Below the pieces are notes generated by a model. It was not told the origin of the DNA and ran no database searches. It was given only the letters and a program-made list of their open reading frames with translations. DNA of 64,000 bases. Source: Bacteroidales bacterium. GTDB lineage: Bacteria; Bacteroidota; Bacteroidia; Bacteroidales; UBA932. How positions within the stretch are numbered: position 1 is the first letter of the stretch; every line of letters starts with the position of its first letter. Made by a program: the position numbers and the translations under genes. Where the stretch lies: positions 225,030-289,029 of the forward strand of contig JAFZOK010000017.1 in the NCBI GenBank assembly GCA_017550655.1. Direction: 5' to 3'. Shown here in pieces: positions 25,004-33,868 of this stretch.

Positions 25004-27040
25004 TTACCAATTCTTGTCTTTCTTCTTTTTCTTTGCTGCTGCGGCCTTTGCTTTCTTCACTTTTTCCTGAGTGCCTTTCTCCTTGTCCTGAATTGCCTGA
25101 AGCATCTGGGCTGCAGCCTGAGAACTCATCTTCTGGTCAGAACCGCCACCCTGCGGCTGATTCTGCTGATCCTGTTTCTGATCATTCTGGTCCTGATTCT
25201 GATCTTTGTTCTGGTCCTGATTCTGATCCTTGTTCTGGTCCTGATTCTGGTCTTTGTTCTGGTCTTTGTTCTGGTCCTTGTTCTGGTCCTTGTTCTGGTC
25301 CTGATTCTGGTCCTTGTTCTGGTCCTTGTTCTGATCCTGATTCTGGTCCTTGTTCTGGTCCTTGTTCTGGTCCTTGTTCTGGTCCTTGTTCTGATCCTTG
25401 TTCTGGTCCTGGTTCTGATCCTTGTTCTGGTCCTTGTTCTGATCCTGATTCTGGTCCTGATTCTGATCCTGATTCTGATCCTGATTCTGCTGGTTCTGCT
25501 GCTGTTGCTGCTGGTTCTGGAGCATCTTCCTTGCGTAAGAGTAGCTTGCCTTTGCAGTCATATCCGCAGGATTTCGCAGGAGGGCTTGCCTGTATGCTTC
25601 CATTGCCTTGTCATACTGCTTGGCCTGAAGCATCATGTTTCCCAGATTGAAGAAGTACTTGGAAGCCGCATCGTCCTTGCCCTGCATCTTGAGCAGAGGA
25701 TCATCCTTGGAACCCTGGACATTCTCCGGCATCACCGGCATTTTTGTAGCAACACCTTTCCAGGAAGGAGAATAAGGAAGCTTGGAAACCGTATCCGCAA
25801 TCGCCGAGTAGGCCTTTGCGGCACCTTCCATATCCTGCTGCTTCCAAAGAGCGTTTCCAAGGTTGTAATTGCCTTTTACCGAGAGAGAATCCTTGAGGAG
25901 GCCCTTACGGTATTCCACCTCGGACTGCTTGAATTTGTCTTTATTGAAATAGCGGTTTCCACGCCTTACATCCCTCTTGTCCACCTGGGCGGACATCTGC
26001 ACGGAAGTAAGGGTAAGAAGTATCAGCACCGCAAAAAGTTTCTTTTTCATTTTCCTGTCGCCGATCAAGAATTCAAGTACAAGGAAGAACAGGGCAATGC
26101 CGAAGAAATACATGAACTGCTCGTTGTATTCTTCAAAGGCAAGTTCCTGATATGAAGTCTTTTTCAGTTCCCTGATCTTCTCAACTATATCTCCGATGCC
26201 AAAGTTGGTGTCGGAAGCTCTGACATAGATTCCGCCACCAGCCTCAGCGATGCTTTTAAGGGTTTCTTCGTCGAGTTTGGTTACGACAATCTGGCCGGCT
26301 TTGTCCTTCATCAGCCCGCCGCCTTCATCAGGAATCGGCTCGCCCTTTGGAGTTCCCACGCCGATGCAATATACGTTGATTCCGGCCTTGTGGGCATACT
26401 CGGCGGCGGCAACCGCGTCATCCTCGTGGTTTTCTCCATCGCTGATTACGATTATGGCCTTGTTGCCCTCTTCCTGCATTCCTTCCATGGAGAAGCTCTG
26501 GGCACAGGTCATAATGGCGTTGCCGATAGCGGTTCCCTGAACAGGAATGGAGTTGGTGTTGATTCCGGAAAGGAACATCTTGGCGGAAACATAGTCTGCG
26601 GTTATTGGAACCTGGACAAAACTCTCCCCGGCAAAAATTACCAGGCCTACACGGTCGCTGTGAAGCTTGTCCATAAGGCGGGACAGGTCCATCTTGGCCC
26701 TTTCCAGACGGTTAGGAGAATAATCCTTGGCCTTCATGGAGTTGGAAACGTCCAGAGCCACCATAATCTCGCTTCCTGTATTGCTGCTCTCGCGGAGCTT
26801 TGCCCCTATCTGCGGACGGGCAAGGCCGAGCATCAGGAACAGCCAGGCAAGGCTGAAGCAGGTAAGCCTAAGCCAGCCCTTGGCGCTGGAACGCTCGGGC
26901 ATCAGGGACGATACCATTTCCGGATTCCCGAAACGCCTCAGCCTGCGGTTCCTTCCCCTGCGGTACAGAGCGTAGAATACATAGAAAAACGGTATCGCGA
27001 ATATGAAAAGAAGAAATATCGGTCTAGCAAATTGTAACAT
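25004..27040 (-). CDS. batB: BatB-BatC fusion: VWA domain plus TPR and Lys/Asp/Gln/Asn repeat
   Basis: A single 678-residue frame joins two proteins that are usually separate. Residues 1-335 are BatB: two N-terminal transmembrane helices, a von Willebrand A domain with the MIDAS motif DVSNS, and a third helix at about 310-330. At about residue 338 a second start-like sequence (MKKKLFAVLILLTL) with a signal-peptide-like segment begins the BatC part: TPR repeats (GNYNLGNALWKQQDMEGA; YFFNLGNMMLQAKQYDKA), then a 100-residue NxDQ repeat and a basic Lys/Ala C-terminus. No stop or frameshift is seen between the two. The internal signal-like helix would return the BatC part to the periplasm, or the two parts may be made separately from an internal start. 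Confidence 0.9.
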   Translation of the reverse strand: MLQFARPIFLLFIFAIPFFYVFYALYRRGRNRRLRRFGNPEMVSSLMPERSSAKGWLRLTCFSLAWLFLMLGLARPQIGAKLRESSNTGSEIMVALDVSNSMKAKDYSPNRLERAKMDLSRLMDKLHSDRVGLVIFAGESFVQVPITADYVSAKMFLSGINTNSIPVQGTAIGNAIMTCAQSFSMEGMQEEGNKAIIVISDGENHEDDAVAAAEYAHKAGINVYCIGVGTPKGEPIPDEGGGLMKDKAGQIVVTKLDEETLKSIAEAGGGIYVRASDTNFGIGDIVEKIRELKKTSYQELAFEEYNEQFMYFFGIALFFLVLEFLIGDRKMKKKLFAVLILLTLTSVQMSAQVDKRDVRRGNRYFNKDKFKQSEVEYRKGLLKDSLSVKGNYNLGNALWKQQDMEGAAKAYSAIADTVSKLPYSPSWKGVATKMPVMPENVQGSKDDPLLKMQGKDDAASKYFFNLGNMMLQAKQYDKAMEAYRQALLRNPADMTAKASYSYARKMLQNQQQQQQNQQNQDQNQDQNQDQNQDQNKDQNKDQNQDQNKDQNKDQNKDQNKDQNKDQNQDQNKDQNKDQNQDQNKDQNKDQNKDQNKDQNQDQNKDQNQDQNKDQNQDQNDQKQDQQNQPQGGGSDQKMSSQAAAQMLQAIQDKEKGTQEKVKKAKAAAAKKKKKDKNW
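25187..25486. repeat. 25 tandem 12-bp units inside the BatC part
   Basis: Exactly 300 bases made of 25 units of 12 bp, each encoding Asn-(Lys/Gln)-Asp-Gln on the minus strand; on the plus strand units read CTG-(G/A)TC-CT(T/G)-(G/A)TT. Because the unit is a multiple of three, slippage would change protein length without breaking the frame. It is not a CRISPR array: there are no spacers. Confidence 0.95.
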
Positions 27041-27053
27041 GATCCCTCCTTTT

Positions 27054-28031
27054 CTAATCAGGCAAATGCCTTGTAAACAATCTCATTATAACCTCAAGAA
27101 TCACAGCCAGGAACGCTATCAGCGCAAATCTCATGAACAGTTCCTTGTACTGCGGATAAGTGTCAACGATGGTTCTTGACTTTTCCATCTTGTTGATCTC
27201 TGCATAGATTTCAGCCAGCTTGGTGTTGTCAGTTGCGCGGAAATATTTTCCTCCGGTGTCGGCAGCAATCTGCTTCATCAGCGGCTCGTCAATGTCCACC
27301 TTCACCATCTGGATTCCGTAGTCAGTTGGATATGGAGCCTCTCCCATTGCTCCGATTCCTATAGTGTAAATCCTTACGCCATAGGTCTTTGCAATCTCGG
27401 TAGCCATCTGCGGGGAAATCTCTCCGCAGTTGTTGACTCCATCCGTAAGCAGAATCACAACCCTGCTCTTTGCATCTGACTCCTTCAGGCGGGCGACTGC
27501 GGTAGCGATTCCGTTTCCGATTGCCGTTCCGTCTTCTATGATTCCACAGCTGATATCCTTCATCATATTGATAAGGGTCTGGCGGTCAGTGGTAAGCGGG
27601 CACTGGGTGTAACTCTCTCCTGCAAATACCACAACGCCCATCCTGTCTGCCGGCCTCTGGGCCACGAACTCCATCGCTATCTGCTTTGCGGCGTTGATCC
27701 TGTCTGGCTTGAAGTCCATCGCCAGCATACTGGTGGAAACGTCTATGCCAAGAACTATGTCTATTCCTTCAGTGGAAACCTTCTCCAGTTCCGATGCGGA
27801 ACGCGGACGGGCAATCGCAAGCACCAGAGCCGCAATGGCAATGCACCTCAGAATGAACGGAATATGCCGCATCAGCCTCTTGAAAAAGCCTTGGTTATCA
27901 AGCTTCCACGGTGTTATGTCTGAAACCGTAAGATAAGGATGCCTGCCCTTTATCTCTCGCCATATATAAATCAGTATGGCGAGAGGAACCAGCGCAAGCA
28001 GCCATAACAGTTTTGGATATTCAAAGAACAT
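27054..28031 (-). CDS. batA: BatA: VWA domain membrane protein
   Basis: A 325-residue protein with two N-terminal transmembrane helices (about 8-26 and 56-76), a von Willebrand A domain with intact MIDAS (DVSTS at about 95-99, later GTAIGNG and TDGVNN), and a C-terminal helix near 300-318. This is the BatA layout. Its ATG overlaps the TAA of the upstream gene by one base (TAATG), and the batB-batC fusion begins 13 bases after its stop. BatA and BatB are thought to form membrane complexes whose periplasmic or cytoplasmic VWA domains bind partners, acting with the MoxR ATPase of the same operon. Confidence 0.93.
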   Translation of the reverse strand: MFFEYPKLLWLLALVPLAILIYIWREIKGRHPYLTVSDITPWKLDNQGFFKRLMRHIPFILRCIAIAALVLAIARPRSASELEKVSTEGIDIVLGIDVSTSMLAMDFKPDRINAAKQIAMEFVAQRPADRMGVVVFAGESYTQCPLTTDRQTLINMMKDISCGIIEDGTAIGNGIATAVARLKESDAKSRVVILLTDGVNNCGEISPQMATEIAKTYGVRIYTIGIGAMGEAPYPTDYGIQMVKVDIDEPLMKQIAADTGGKYFRATDNTKLAEIYAEINKMEKSRTIVDTYPQYKELFMRFALIAFLAVILEVIMRLFTRHLPD

Positions 28032-29014
28032 TACTTATCCTCCCCGATTTTCTTTTCGCCTTCCATCTCGGACAGCTGCTGCATGTAGGCGAAGTTTACA
28101 AAGTTCACGGCAGCCGGTATTGCCTTTTCATTCTCCTCTGCAGATGGACTGTGCTTGGCAAACTTCACAAGGTCTGAAGTGGAGAACATTGAGCCGAGAT
28201 CGCCGAGAATCTTCTCGTCTATATTCTTGTCTTTCAAAGAGTCCATAATCTCAGTGGAAGTCTGCTCCATAGCCCTTACGCTATAGCGCTTCTCGATATA
28301 TTCCCTGACTGCATCGGTGACACCGGTGTAGAAGAGTTTCTCCTTGCCGCTCTGCCAGAGCTTGTCCGTGCGGATCTTCTCCAGTTTCTTAAGAGCCACG
28401 ATGTGAGGAGGATCGGATTCCACGCTGCGGCCGAAGAAGTCCTTGTTTTTCCTCTTCATCGCGATGTATCTGGCTATACCCCAGACAAGCAGTGCAATGC
28501 CAAGACCGAGGAGTATCCACGGCAACACTTCCTTGAAGGTTACCGGATAAGTCTCCTGCGGCTTGATATCGTACATCTTGAAAGTGGCGGTATCTACCGG
28601 TATCGTATTTACATACAATGTCTTAGGATCTATCTTCAATGTGTCTGCCGCCCCGCTGCCGTCCCGATCCACCAGGATCAGAGGAGGTGGTAGGCGGAAG
28701 GCTCCGCTGTCGAAGGAAGTCAGCAGGATCTTTCCCCTTAACTGGGCCAGGTTCTTCTTAACGCCCAGGGTATCCAGCTCAAAATCCCGAACCACCTCCA
28801 CGGAACCCTTGATGGTTGTATCCCGAACAAGAATCTCCGCGTATGGTGCCACGGCCAGCATCTTCCCCTGCGGAACGCTGAAGTCCAGAGTCCAGACCAC
28901 CTGGTCTCCCACCAGAATGGAATCGGCGGAAAGAGTGGACTTGTCCAGCCTCTGACCCCAGACAGCCTGAAGGGAAAACAGGCAAACGGCCAATGCTATA
29001 ATTGCTTTTCTCAT
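28031..29014 (-). CDS. Membrane protein of the moxR-bat operon, unnamed
   Basis: A 327-residue protein from the ATG at 29014 (a GTG two codons earlier overlaps the previous stop). It has a signal peptide (to about Trp-Gly-Gln), an Ig-like beta domain to about residue 150, a transmembrane helix at about 168-188 and a cytoplasmic helical tail. The N-terminal part resembles the beta domains of BatD and the position after the DUF58 gene is occupied by such proteins in many Bacteroidales bat operons. No catalytic motif is seen. It probably helps assemble the BatA/BatB complex; the name is left open. Confidence 0.83.
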   Translation of the reverse strand: MRKAIIALAVCLFSLQAVWGQRLDKSTLSADSILVGDQVVWTLDFSVPQGKMLAVAPYAEILVRDTTIKGSVEVVRDFELDTLGVKKNLAQLRGKILLTSFDSGAFRLPPPLILVDRDGSGAADTLKIDPKTLYVNTIPVDTATFKMYDIKPQETYPVTFKEVLPWILLGLGIALLVWGIARYIAMKRKNKDFFGRSVESDPPHIVALKKLEKIRTDKLWQSGKEKLFYTGVTDAVREYIEKRYSVRAMEQTSTEIMDSLKDKNIDEKILGDLGSMFSTSDLVKFAKHSPSAEENEKAIPAAVNFVNFAYMQQLSEMEGEKKIGEDK

Positions 29015-29016
29015 AA

Positions 29017-29895
29017 TCACTTGTTCTTGAAGAACGCTATCAGGCTCTTCACATAATCATCGTCGGTTGAGATGCTTACCGTATCCACCTTGTAGCGGTT
29101 GAAAAGCTGCTGGGCATTGCTCAGCACGTTTCTGCTCCACTGGGCGTAACTGTTGCGCACGCTCCGGCTGGATGTGTCTATCCATCCTTCAGCCCCGGTT
29201 TCCGCATCCCTTACCCTTACAAGTCCGAGGTCCGGGATTTCCCTTTCTCTCGGGTCATAGATATTGATTGCGGAAATCTCGTGACGGTTGGCGGCCAGCT
29301 TCAGGGCATCCTCATAGCGAGGCTTTCCGTTGCTGTCCACATCAAGCAAATCGCTGAGCAAAAACGCAGTGCATCTTTTCTTGATGGCCCTTGAGAGGAA
29401 CCTCAGCGCCTCGGAAATATCCGTTCCGCTCTGCGTAGGCTTGAATTCCAGAAGCTCGGAGATGATTCTCAGCAGATGGCTTCTTCCCTTCTTGGGAGGA
29501 ATGAATTTCTCCACCTTGGAGGAGAAGAACAGGGCTCCAACTTTATCGTTGTTGATTGACGCCGAGAATGAAAGCACTGCGGCAATCTCTGCAACGAGCT
29601 CCCTCTTGGTCTTGGTGGAAGTTCCGAAAATACTGGATGAAGACACGTCCACAAGCAGAACAACCGTAAGTTCCCTCTCCTCTTCATATACTTTAATGTA
29701 AGGGGAGCGGAGCCTGGCGGTAACGTTCCAGTCCATATTGCGGACATCGTCTCCAAACTGGTATTCCCTGACCTCGCTGAAGGCCATACCCCTGCCCTTG
29801 TAGGCGGAGTGGTACTCTCCGGCAAAGATCTGGTGGGAAAGGCTCCTGGTCCGGATCTCAATCTTTCGTACTTTCTTCAAAAGAGAGTTATCCAT
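29017..29895 (-). CDS. DUF58 domain protein
   Basis: A 292-residue cytoplasmic protein of the DUF58 family, a VWA-like fold that goes with MoxR ATPases. The family signature is visible as a FSEVREYQFGDDVRNMDWNV stretch at about 39-58 (kept short here), followed by YEEERELTVVLLVDVSSS with a MIDAS-like DVSSS. There are no membrane helices. It lies 12 bases after moxR and just before the unnamed membrane protein gene. MoxR and DUF58 proteins are thought to work together as a chaperone-like module for the Bat membrane complexes. Confidence 0.93.
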   Translation of the reverse strand: MDNSLLKKVRKIEIRTRSLSHQIFAGEYHSAYKGRGMAFSEVREYQFGDDVRNMDWNVTARLRSPYIKVYEEERELTVVLLVDVSSSSIFGTSTKTKRELVAEIAAVLSFSASINNDKVGALFFSSKVEKFIPPKKGRSHLLRIISELLEFKPTQSGTDISEALRFLSRAIKKRCTAFLLSDLLDVDSNGKPRYEDALKLAANRHEISAINIYDPREREIPDLGLVRVRDAETGAEGWIDTSSRSVRNSYAQWSRNVLSNAQQLFNRYKVDTVSISTDDDYVKSLIAFFKNK

Positions 29896-29907
29896 AACGG
29901 TTTTCCT

Positions 29908-30900
29908 TTAAGGAACTGCAACTACGTTTACGATTTCAGTGATAAGGTTTTCTGTTGTGATATCCTCAGCCTCAGCCTCGTAAGTAAGGCCGATACGGTG
30001 GCGCAGAACCTCGTAGCATACTGCTCTCACGTCCTCAGGAATGACATATCCCCTTCTCTTTATGAAGGCGTATGCTTTGGCTGCCTTTGCCAGTGAGATG
30101 CTCGCTCTTGGAGACGCTCCGTACTGGATCATGCTCTTGATCTTGCCCAGGCCATATTCCTCCGGAGTTCTGGTTGCATAGACAATATCCACGATGTAGC
30201 GCTCGATTTTCTCGTCCATGTAAACGTCCTTTACCACGCTGCGGGCCCTGATGATATCCTCAGGCTTGAGGACGGTGCTTGCCTTAGGGAATTCCTGGGC
30301 GTTGTGCATCTTGATGATCTGCTTTTCCTCGTCCTTGCGCGGATAGTTTACGATGACCTTGAGCATGAAACGGTCCATCTGGGCCTCAGGAAGCGGATAG
30401 GTACCCTCCTGCTCTATCGGGTTCTGGGTAGCCATTACCAGGAACGGCTTAGGAAGTTCATAGGTCTGGTCGCCGATTGTAACGGCTCTTTCCTGCATCG
30501 CCTCAAGCAGCGCGCTCTGCACCTTTGCAGGAGAACGGTTAATCTCGTCGGCGAGAACGAAGTTTGCGAAAACCGGACCCTTCTTCACCTGGAACTGCTC
30601 GTTCTTCTGGCTGTAGATCATTGTTCCCACGATATCGGACGGGAGCAGGTCCGGGGTAAACTGAATCCTCTGGAACTTGGCATCTATGATATCGCTGAGT
30701 GTGCTTATTGCCAGAGTCTTTGCCAGTCCCGGCATTCCTTCCAGCAGAAGATGTCCGTCTGCCAGCAGGCCGATAAGCAGATCTTCAACCAGATGCTTCT
30801 GCCCTACTATGACCTTGTTCATTTCCATCGAGATGATGTCTACAAAGGCACTCTCTTTCTGAATCCTGTCGTTCAGTTCTTTTATGTTTACGTTCTCCAT
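29908..30900 (-). CDS. moxR: MoxR family AAA+ ATPase
   Basis: A 330-residue AAA+ ATPase of the MoxR family. The Walker A motif is GMPGLAKT at 55-62, the variant typical of MoxR; Walker B reads FVLADEINR, followed by SALLEAMQE and the sensor-1 region VMATQNPIEQEGTYPLPEAQ. It is the first gene of an eight-gene operon that runs to 20260. MoxR proteins act as ATP-driven chaperones for VWA-domain proteins, here most likely DUF58, BatA and BatB. A minus-strand TATCTTTA box at 30956-30949 is a probable promoter. Confidence 0.95.
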   Translation of the reverse strand: MENVNIKELNDRIQKESAFVDIISMEMNKVIVGQKHLVEDLLIGLLADGHLLLEGMPGLAKTLAISTLSDIIDAKFQRIQFTPDLLPSDIVGTMIYSQKNEQFQVKKGPVFANFVLADEINRSPAKVQSALLEAMQERAVTIGDQTYELPKPFLVMATQNPIEQEGTYPLPEAQMDRFMLKVIVNYPRKDEEKQIIKMHNAQEFPKASTVLKPEDIIRARSVVKDVYMDEKIERYIVDIVYATRTPEEYGLGKIKSMIQYGASPRASISLAKAAKAYAFIKRRGYVIPEDVRAVCYEVLRHRIGLTYEAEAEDITTENLITEIVNVVAVP

Positions 30901-30948
30901 AACTTTGAATAACTATTATATTGTTTCTATCTTTTTCGCTTCGCTCAT

Positions 30949-31011
30949 AAAGATAAGCTGCATCTCGGAAAACCAAGCAAGCTTTTTTTCGCTCGATTTG
31001 CATTATCTTTA
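30949..31011. promoter_or_regulatory. Divergent promoter pair moxR / truA
   Basis: AAAGATAA (30949-30956) and TTATCTTT (31003-31010) are inverted copies facing away from each other. Each gives a TATCTTTA box, one base off TAnnTTTG, on the strand of its gene: minus for moxR, plus for truA. The truA ATG lies only 9 bases after its box. Confidence 0.5.
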
Positions 31012-31019
31012 CACCCAAT

Positions 31020-31811
31020 ATGAAATACTTCATAAAGCTTTCATACGACGGAGCCGGTTTCAACGGCTGGCAGCTCCAGAAGAATGCTCCGAGCATCCAG
31101 GAGGAGCTGCAAAAGGCTTTCTCTCTTTTGCTTAAGGAAGACATTGAAATTACCGGTTGCGGCAGGACAGACAGCGGAGTGAATGCAGTTAACTATGTCG
31201 CTCACGCTGAAATCGCTTCCCAAATGGCTTTGAGCGGAAAAACCAAGCATCATTTCCTCTACAAAATAAATGCCATTTTGCCCAATTCCATCAAGGTTTC
31301 GGGCATATACAGAATGCATCCGGAGGCACACGCCAGATTCGATGCTACATCCCGCACATACAAGTATTATCTGAGCACTGAGCCGTCCCCATTCCTGGGC
31401 CCTCACACCTGGTATTTCAAGTGCAGGGAACTGGATATGGAGGCTATGAACAAGGCAGCCGCCCATTTCATCGGGACCAAGGACTTTTCCAGCCTCCAGA
31501 AGACCGGAAGCGACGTCACAAACCCTGTCTGCACCGTAACCGAGGCCTTCTGGAAGAAAGCCCCTCTCCCGGCCCCTTTTGCCAGGGAAACAGCCGGACG
31601 GAGACTGGTTTTCACCGTTACCTCCAACCGTTTCCTCAGGAATATGGTCCGGGCAATGGTCGGCTCCCTGCTGGAAGTCGGCACCCATAAGAAGGATCCC
31701 GAGTGGATCTCCGAGATGCTGAAAAAGAAAGACCGCTCGGCCGCAGGACTCAGCGTTCCCGGAGAGGCCCTTTTCCTCTGCGACATAAAATATCCCTACC
31801 CTATAAAGTAA
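31020..31811 (+). CDS. truA: tRNA pseudouridine synthase A
   Basis: A 263-residue TruA, which makes pseudouridine at positions 38-40 of tRNA anticodon arms. The catalytic Asp51 lies in GCGRTDSGVNA, and the conserved FDATSRTYKYY and FLRNMVRAMVGSLLEVG motifs are present. Length and order are normal. It is divergent from moxR and followed 47 bases later by the ExbB-like gene; a weak AGCA/TGCT hairpin lies between but there is no clear terminator. Confidence 0.96.
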   Translation: MKYFIKLSYDGAGFNGWQLQKNAPSIQEELQKAFSLLLKEDIEITGCGRTDSGVNAVNYVAHAEIASQMALSGKTKHHFLYKINAILPNSIKVSGIYRMHPEAHARFDATSRTYKYYLSTEPSPFLGPHTWYFKCRELDMEAMNKAAAHFIGTKDFSSLQKTGSDVTNPVCTVTEAFWKKAPLPAPFARETAGRRLVFTVTSNRFLRNMVRAMVGSLLEVGTHKKDPEWISEMLKKKDRSAAGLSVPGEALFLCDIKYPYPIK

Positions 31812-31858
31812 TACAGCACAATTTTTGCTGACAAAACGAAATTATAATTGATTTAGAT

Positions 31859-32575
31859 ATGACACTGCTCACATTTTTACTCCAGGCAGACACTGCAGAA
31901 GCCTTGACACAGGCCGCAGCCGCAGTCGCCACCAAAGAAAAAGTCTCCCTTTCAATGATCGATATGGCCGTCAAGGGAGGATGGCTTATGATTCCGCTGA
32001 TTATCCTGAGTCTGATTACCATCTACATTTTCGGAATGAAATGGTGGACCATCAGCCGCGCTTCCAAGATCGATCCTAACTTCATGAGAGACATCCGCGA
32101 TTATATCCACGACGGAAAGATTGCCGCCGCCCAGAACCTTTGCAGGCAGCAGGACACTCCGGTTTCCCATCTGATAGAGAAGGGAATAGAGAGGATGGGA
32201 AGGCCGCTGACAGACATCCAGGCCGCTGTGGAGAATATGGGAAACATAGAGGTTGCGAGGCTGGAGAAAGGGCTTCCTACCCTGGCTTCCATTGCCGGTG
32301 GCGCTCCAATGATCGGATTCCTGGGAACCGTGCTGGGTATGGTACAGGCCTTCTTCAACATGAGCCAGGCCGGAAACAACATAGACATCACCCTGCTTTC
32401 CGGCGGTATCTACACTGCAATGATCACCACAGTTGCCGGTCTTATCGTGGGTATCCTCGCCTACTTCGGATACAACTACCTTACATCCAAGGTATCCGAC
32501 CTTGTATTCACCCTTCAGAGCAACACCATTGAGTTCATGGATCTGCTCCACGAGCCGGGCGGAAGTTCCAAGTAA
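31859..32575 (+). CDS. MotA/TolQ/ExbB proton channel family protein
   Basis: A 238-residue inner-membrane protein with three transmembrane helices (about 40-60, 155-175 and 190-212) and the conserved IAGGAPMIGFLGTVLGMVQAF motif of ExbB/TolQ. Together with the ExbD-like and TonB-like proteins that follow on the same strand it would use the proton gradient to energise outer-membrane transport. An N-terminal extension of about 35 residues before the first helix is typical for Bacteroidota. The next gene begins 33 bases downstream. It could serve TonB-dependent receptors or a Tol-like function; the TonB-like third gene favours the former. Confidence 0.94.
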   Translation: MTLLTFLLQADTAEALTQAAAAVATKEKVSLSMIDMAVKGGWLMIPLIILSLITIYIFGMKWWTISRASKIDPNFMRDIRDYIHDGKIAAAQNLCRQQDTPVSHLIEKGIERMGRPLTDIQAAVENMGNIEVARLEKGLPTLASIAGGAPMIGFLGTVLGMVQAFFNMSQAGNNIDITLLSGGIYTAMITTVAGLIVGILAYFGYNYLTSKVSDLVFTLQSNTIEFMDLLHEPGGSSK

Positions 32576-32608
32576 ACATCGCTGAGAAAAACACCAAAAC
32601 AGCAAGTT

Positions 32609-33022
32609 ATGGCAATCAAACAGAGAAACAAGGTGAATGCGGCTTTCAGCATGTCCAGTATGACGGACGTAGTGTTCCTGTTGCTGATTTTCTTCCTTGT
32701 TACATCCACACTGATAAATCCTAACGCCCTGAAGCTGCTGCTGCCAAAAAGCACCAACCAGATTTCGGCCAAGCCTCAGGTGAGCGTTTCCATAAAGCAC
32801 TACCAGGAGAACAATACCTTCTCCTACCATATCAACGGCCTCAAGCAGGAAACTCCATTCGAGCAGGTGGAGGTTTCCATCCAGGCCCTGCTCCAAAACA
32901 CGGAGGAACCTACTTTCACCATCCTCGCGGACCAGAGTGTCCCTATCGAGAAAGTGGTGGAACTGATGAACATAGCAAAGCGCAACCAGTACAAGGTTAT
33001 ACTTGCAACATCTCCTGAGTAA
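32609..33022 (+). CDS. ExbD/TolR family biopolymer transport protein
   Basis: A 137-residue protein with one N-terminal transmembrane helix that carries the essential Asp in SMTDVVFLLLIFFLV, followed by a periplasmic domain (about 45-137) with the usual TILADQSVPIEKVVELMNIA segment. It is the ExbD/TolR partner of the channel protein encoded just upstream, and the TonB-like protein follows 65 bases later. Length is normal for the family. Confidence 0.94.
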   Translation: MAIKQRNKVNAAFSMSSMTDVVFLLLIFFLVTSTLINPNALKLLLPKSTNQISAKPQVSVSIKHYQENNTFSYHINGLKQETPFEQVEVSIQALLQNTEEPTFTILADQSVPIEKVVELMNIAKRNQYKVILATSPE

Positions 33023-33087
33023 TTAACTCTCCGTAGAAATCATACGGACTATTTTAAGTCAATTGCATTAACAGAAAAGACTTCAAG

Positions 33088-33849
33088 ATGTATTCCCTTA
33101 CAAAGCAGCAGCGGCAAGCCAAAGAAGGCAAGAAGATAGGCGTGGCTCTTACCATCGCCTTTCACGTTGTGCTGCTCTTTGTTCTGGGAATAACAGGCTT
33201 CAAGCTCATATATCCTCCGCCTGCAGAAAAAGGCATTCTGCTTGAGATCCCGATAGAGGAAGTTCCAAGAAAGGCCGTCCCTAAAAAGGCTCCGGAACCA
33301 AGGGCTCCGGAAGCGGATCCAAAGAAGGATGTCAACATCGTCCAGAAAGCCAAGGCTCCGCTTCAGAGCGAAAAGTCCAATGCCGGCAAACCGACTACAG
33401 CACAGGGCAAGGGAGATGTGGAAATCCCTGAGCCAAAGCGTGAAATAGACAAGCGTGCCCTCTTCCCGAGCGCAGACAACAAGAAAGACACCAAGGCCGC
33501 CCAGACTGCGGAAAAAGTTGAAAACGACCTCAAGGCCGGCCACTCCAAAGGCAACACAGACAGCGGCAAGCTCAACGGCATTCCGTCCGTAAAACTGGAA
33601 GGCCGCTCAACCCTTGGATCCCTTCCGCTCCCGGCCTATACCGTAAATGAAAGCGGAACAGTTGTCGTCAAAATCATCGTAAACGAAAAAGGAGAAGTAA
33701 CCAACGCCATCCCAGGCCAGAAGGGCACAACCACCAACAACTCAACCCTCTGGAACGCAGCCAAGCAGGCAGCCCTCAAAGCCCGCTTCTCCCCATCCGA
33801 CGCTCCTACCCAGGTCGGCTACATCACCTACATCTTCACCTTGAAGTAA
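33088..33849 (+). CDS. TonB-like energy transducer
   Basis: A 253-residue protein with a basic cytoplasmic start, a transmembrane helix at about 22-42, a Pro/Lys/Ala/Glu-rich periplasmic spacer (about 55-165) and a C-terminal TonB-type domain (GTVVVKIIVNEKGEVTNA ... AALKARFSP ... YITYIFTLK). It completes an ExbB-ExbD-TonB set and would carry energy to receptors such as those at 1-2454, 5505-7832 and 11930-13954. The last strand lacks the classical TonB YP motif, so a related envelope role is possible. Confidence 0.9.
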   Translation: MYSLTKQQRQAKEGKKIGVALTIAFHVVLLFVLGITGFKLIYPPPAEKGILLEIPIEEVPRKAVPKKAPEPRAPEADPKKDVNIVQKAKAPLQSEKSNAGKPTTAQGKGDVEIPEPKREIDKRALFPSADNKKDTKAAQTAEKVENDLKAGHSKGNTDSGKLNGIPSVKLEGRSTLGSLPLPAYTVNESGTVVVKIIVNEKGEVTNAIPGQKGTTTNNSTLWNAAKQAALKARFSPSDAPTQVGYITYIFTLK

Positions 33850-33868
33850 AATTTGCACGAAGCATCTT

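Noticed and set aside
25187-25486. Possible CRISPR array because of regular short repeats
   Set aside because: The 12-bp units are contiguous without spacers and encode a peptide repeat inside a real gene.
24743-26155. A plus-strand reading frame of 470 codons rich in Leu/Val/Ile
   Set aside because: It is the antisense of batD and batB-batC. The Leu/Val stretch is the complement of the Asn-Lys/Gln-Asp-Gln repeat, with no start region or homology of its own.
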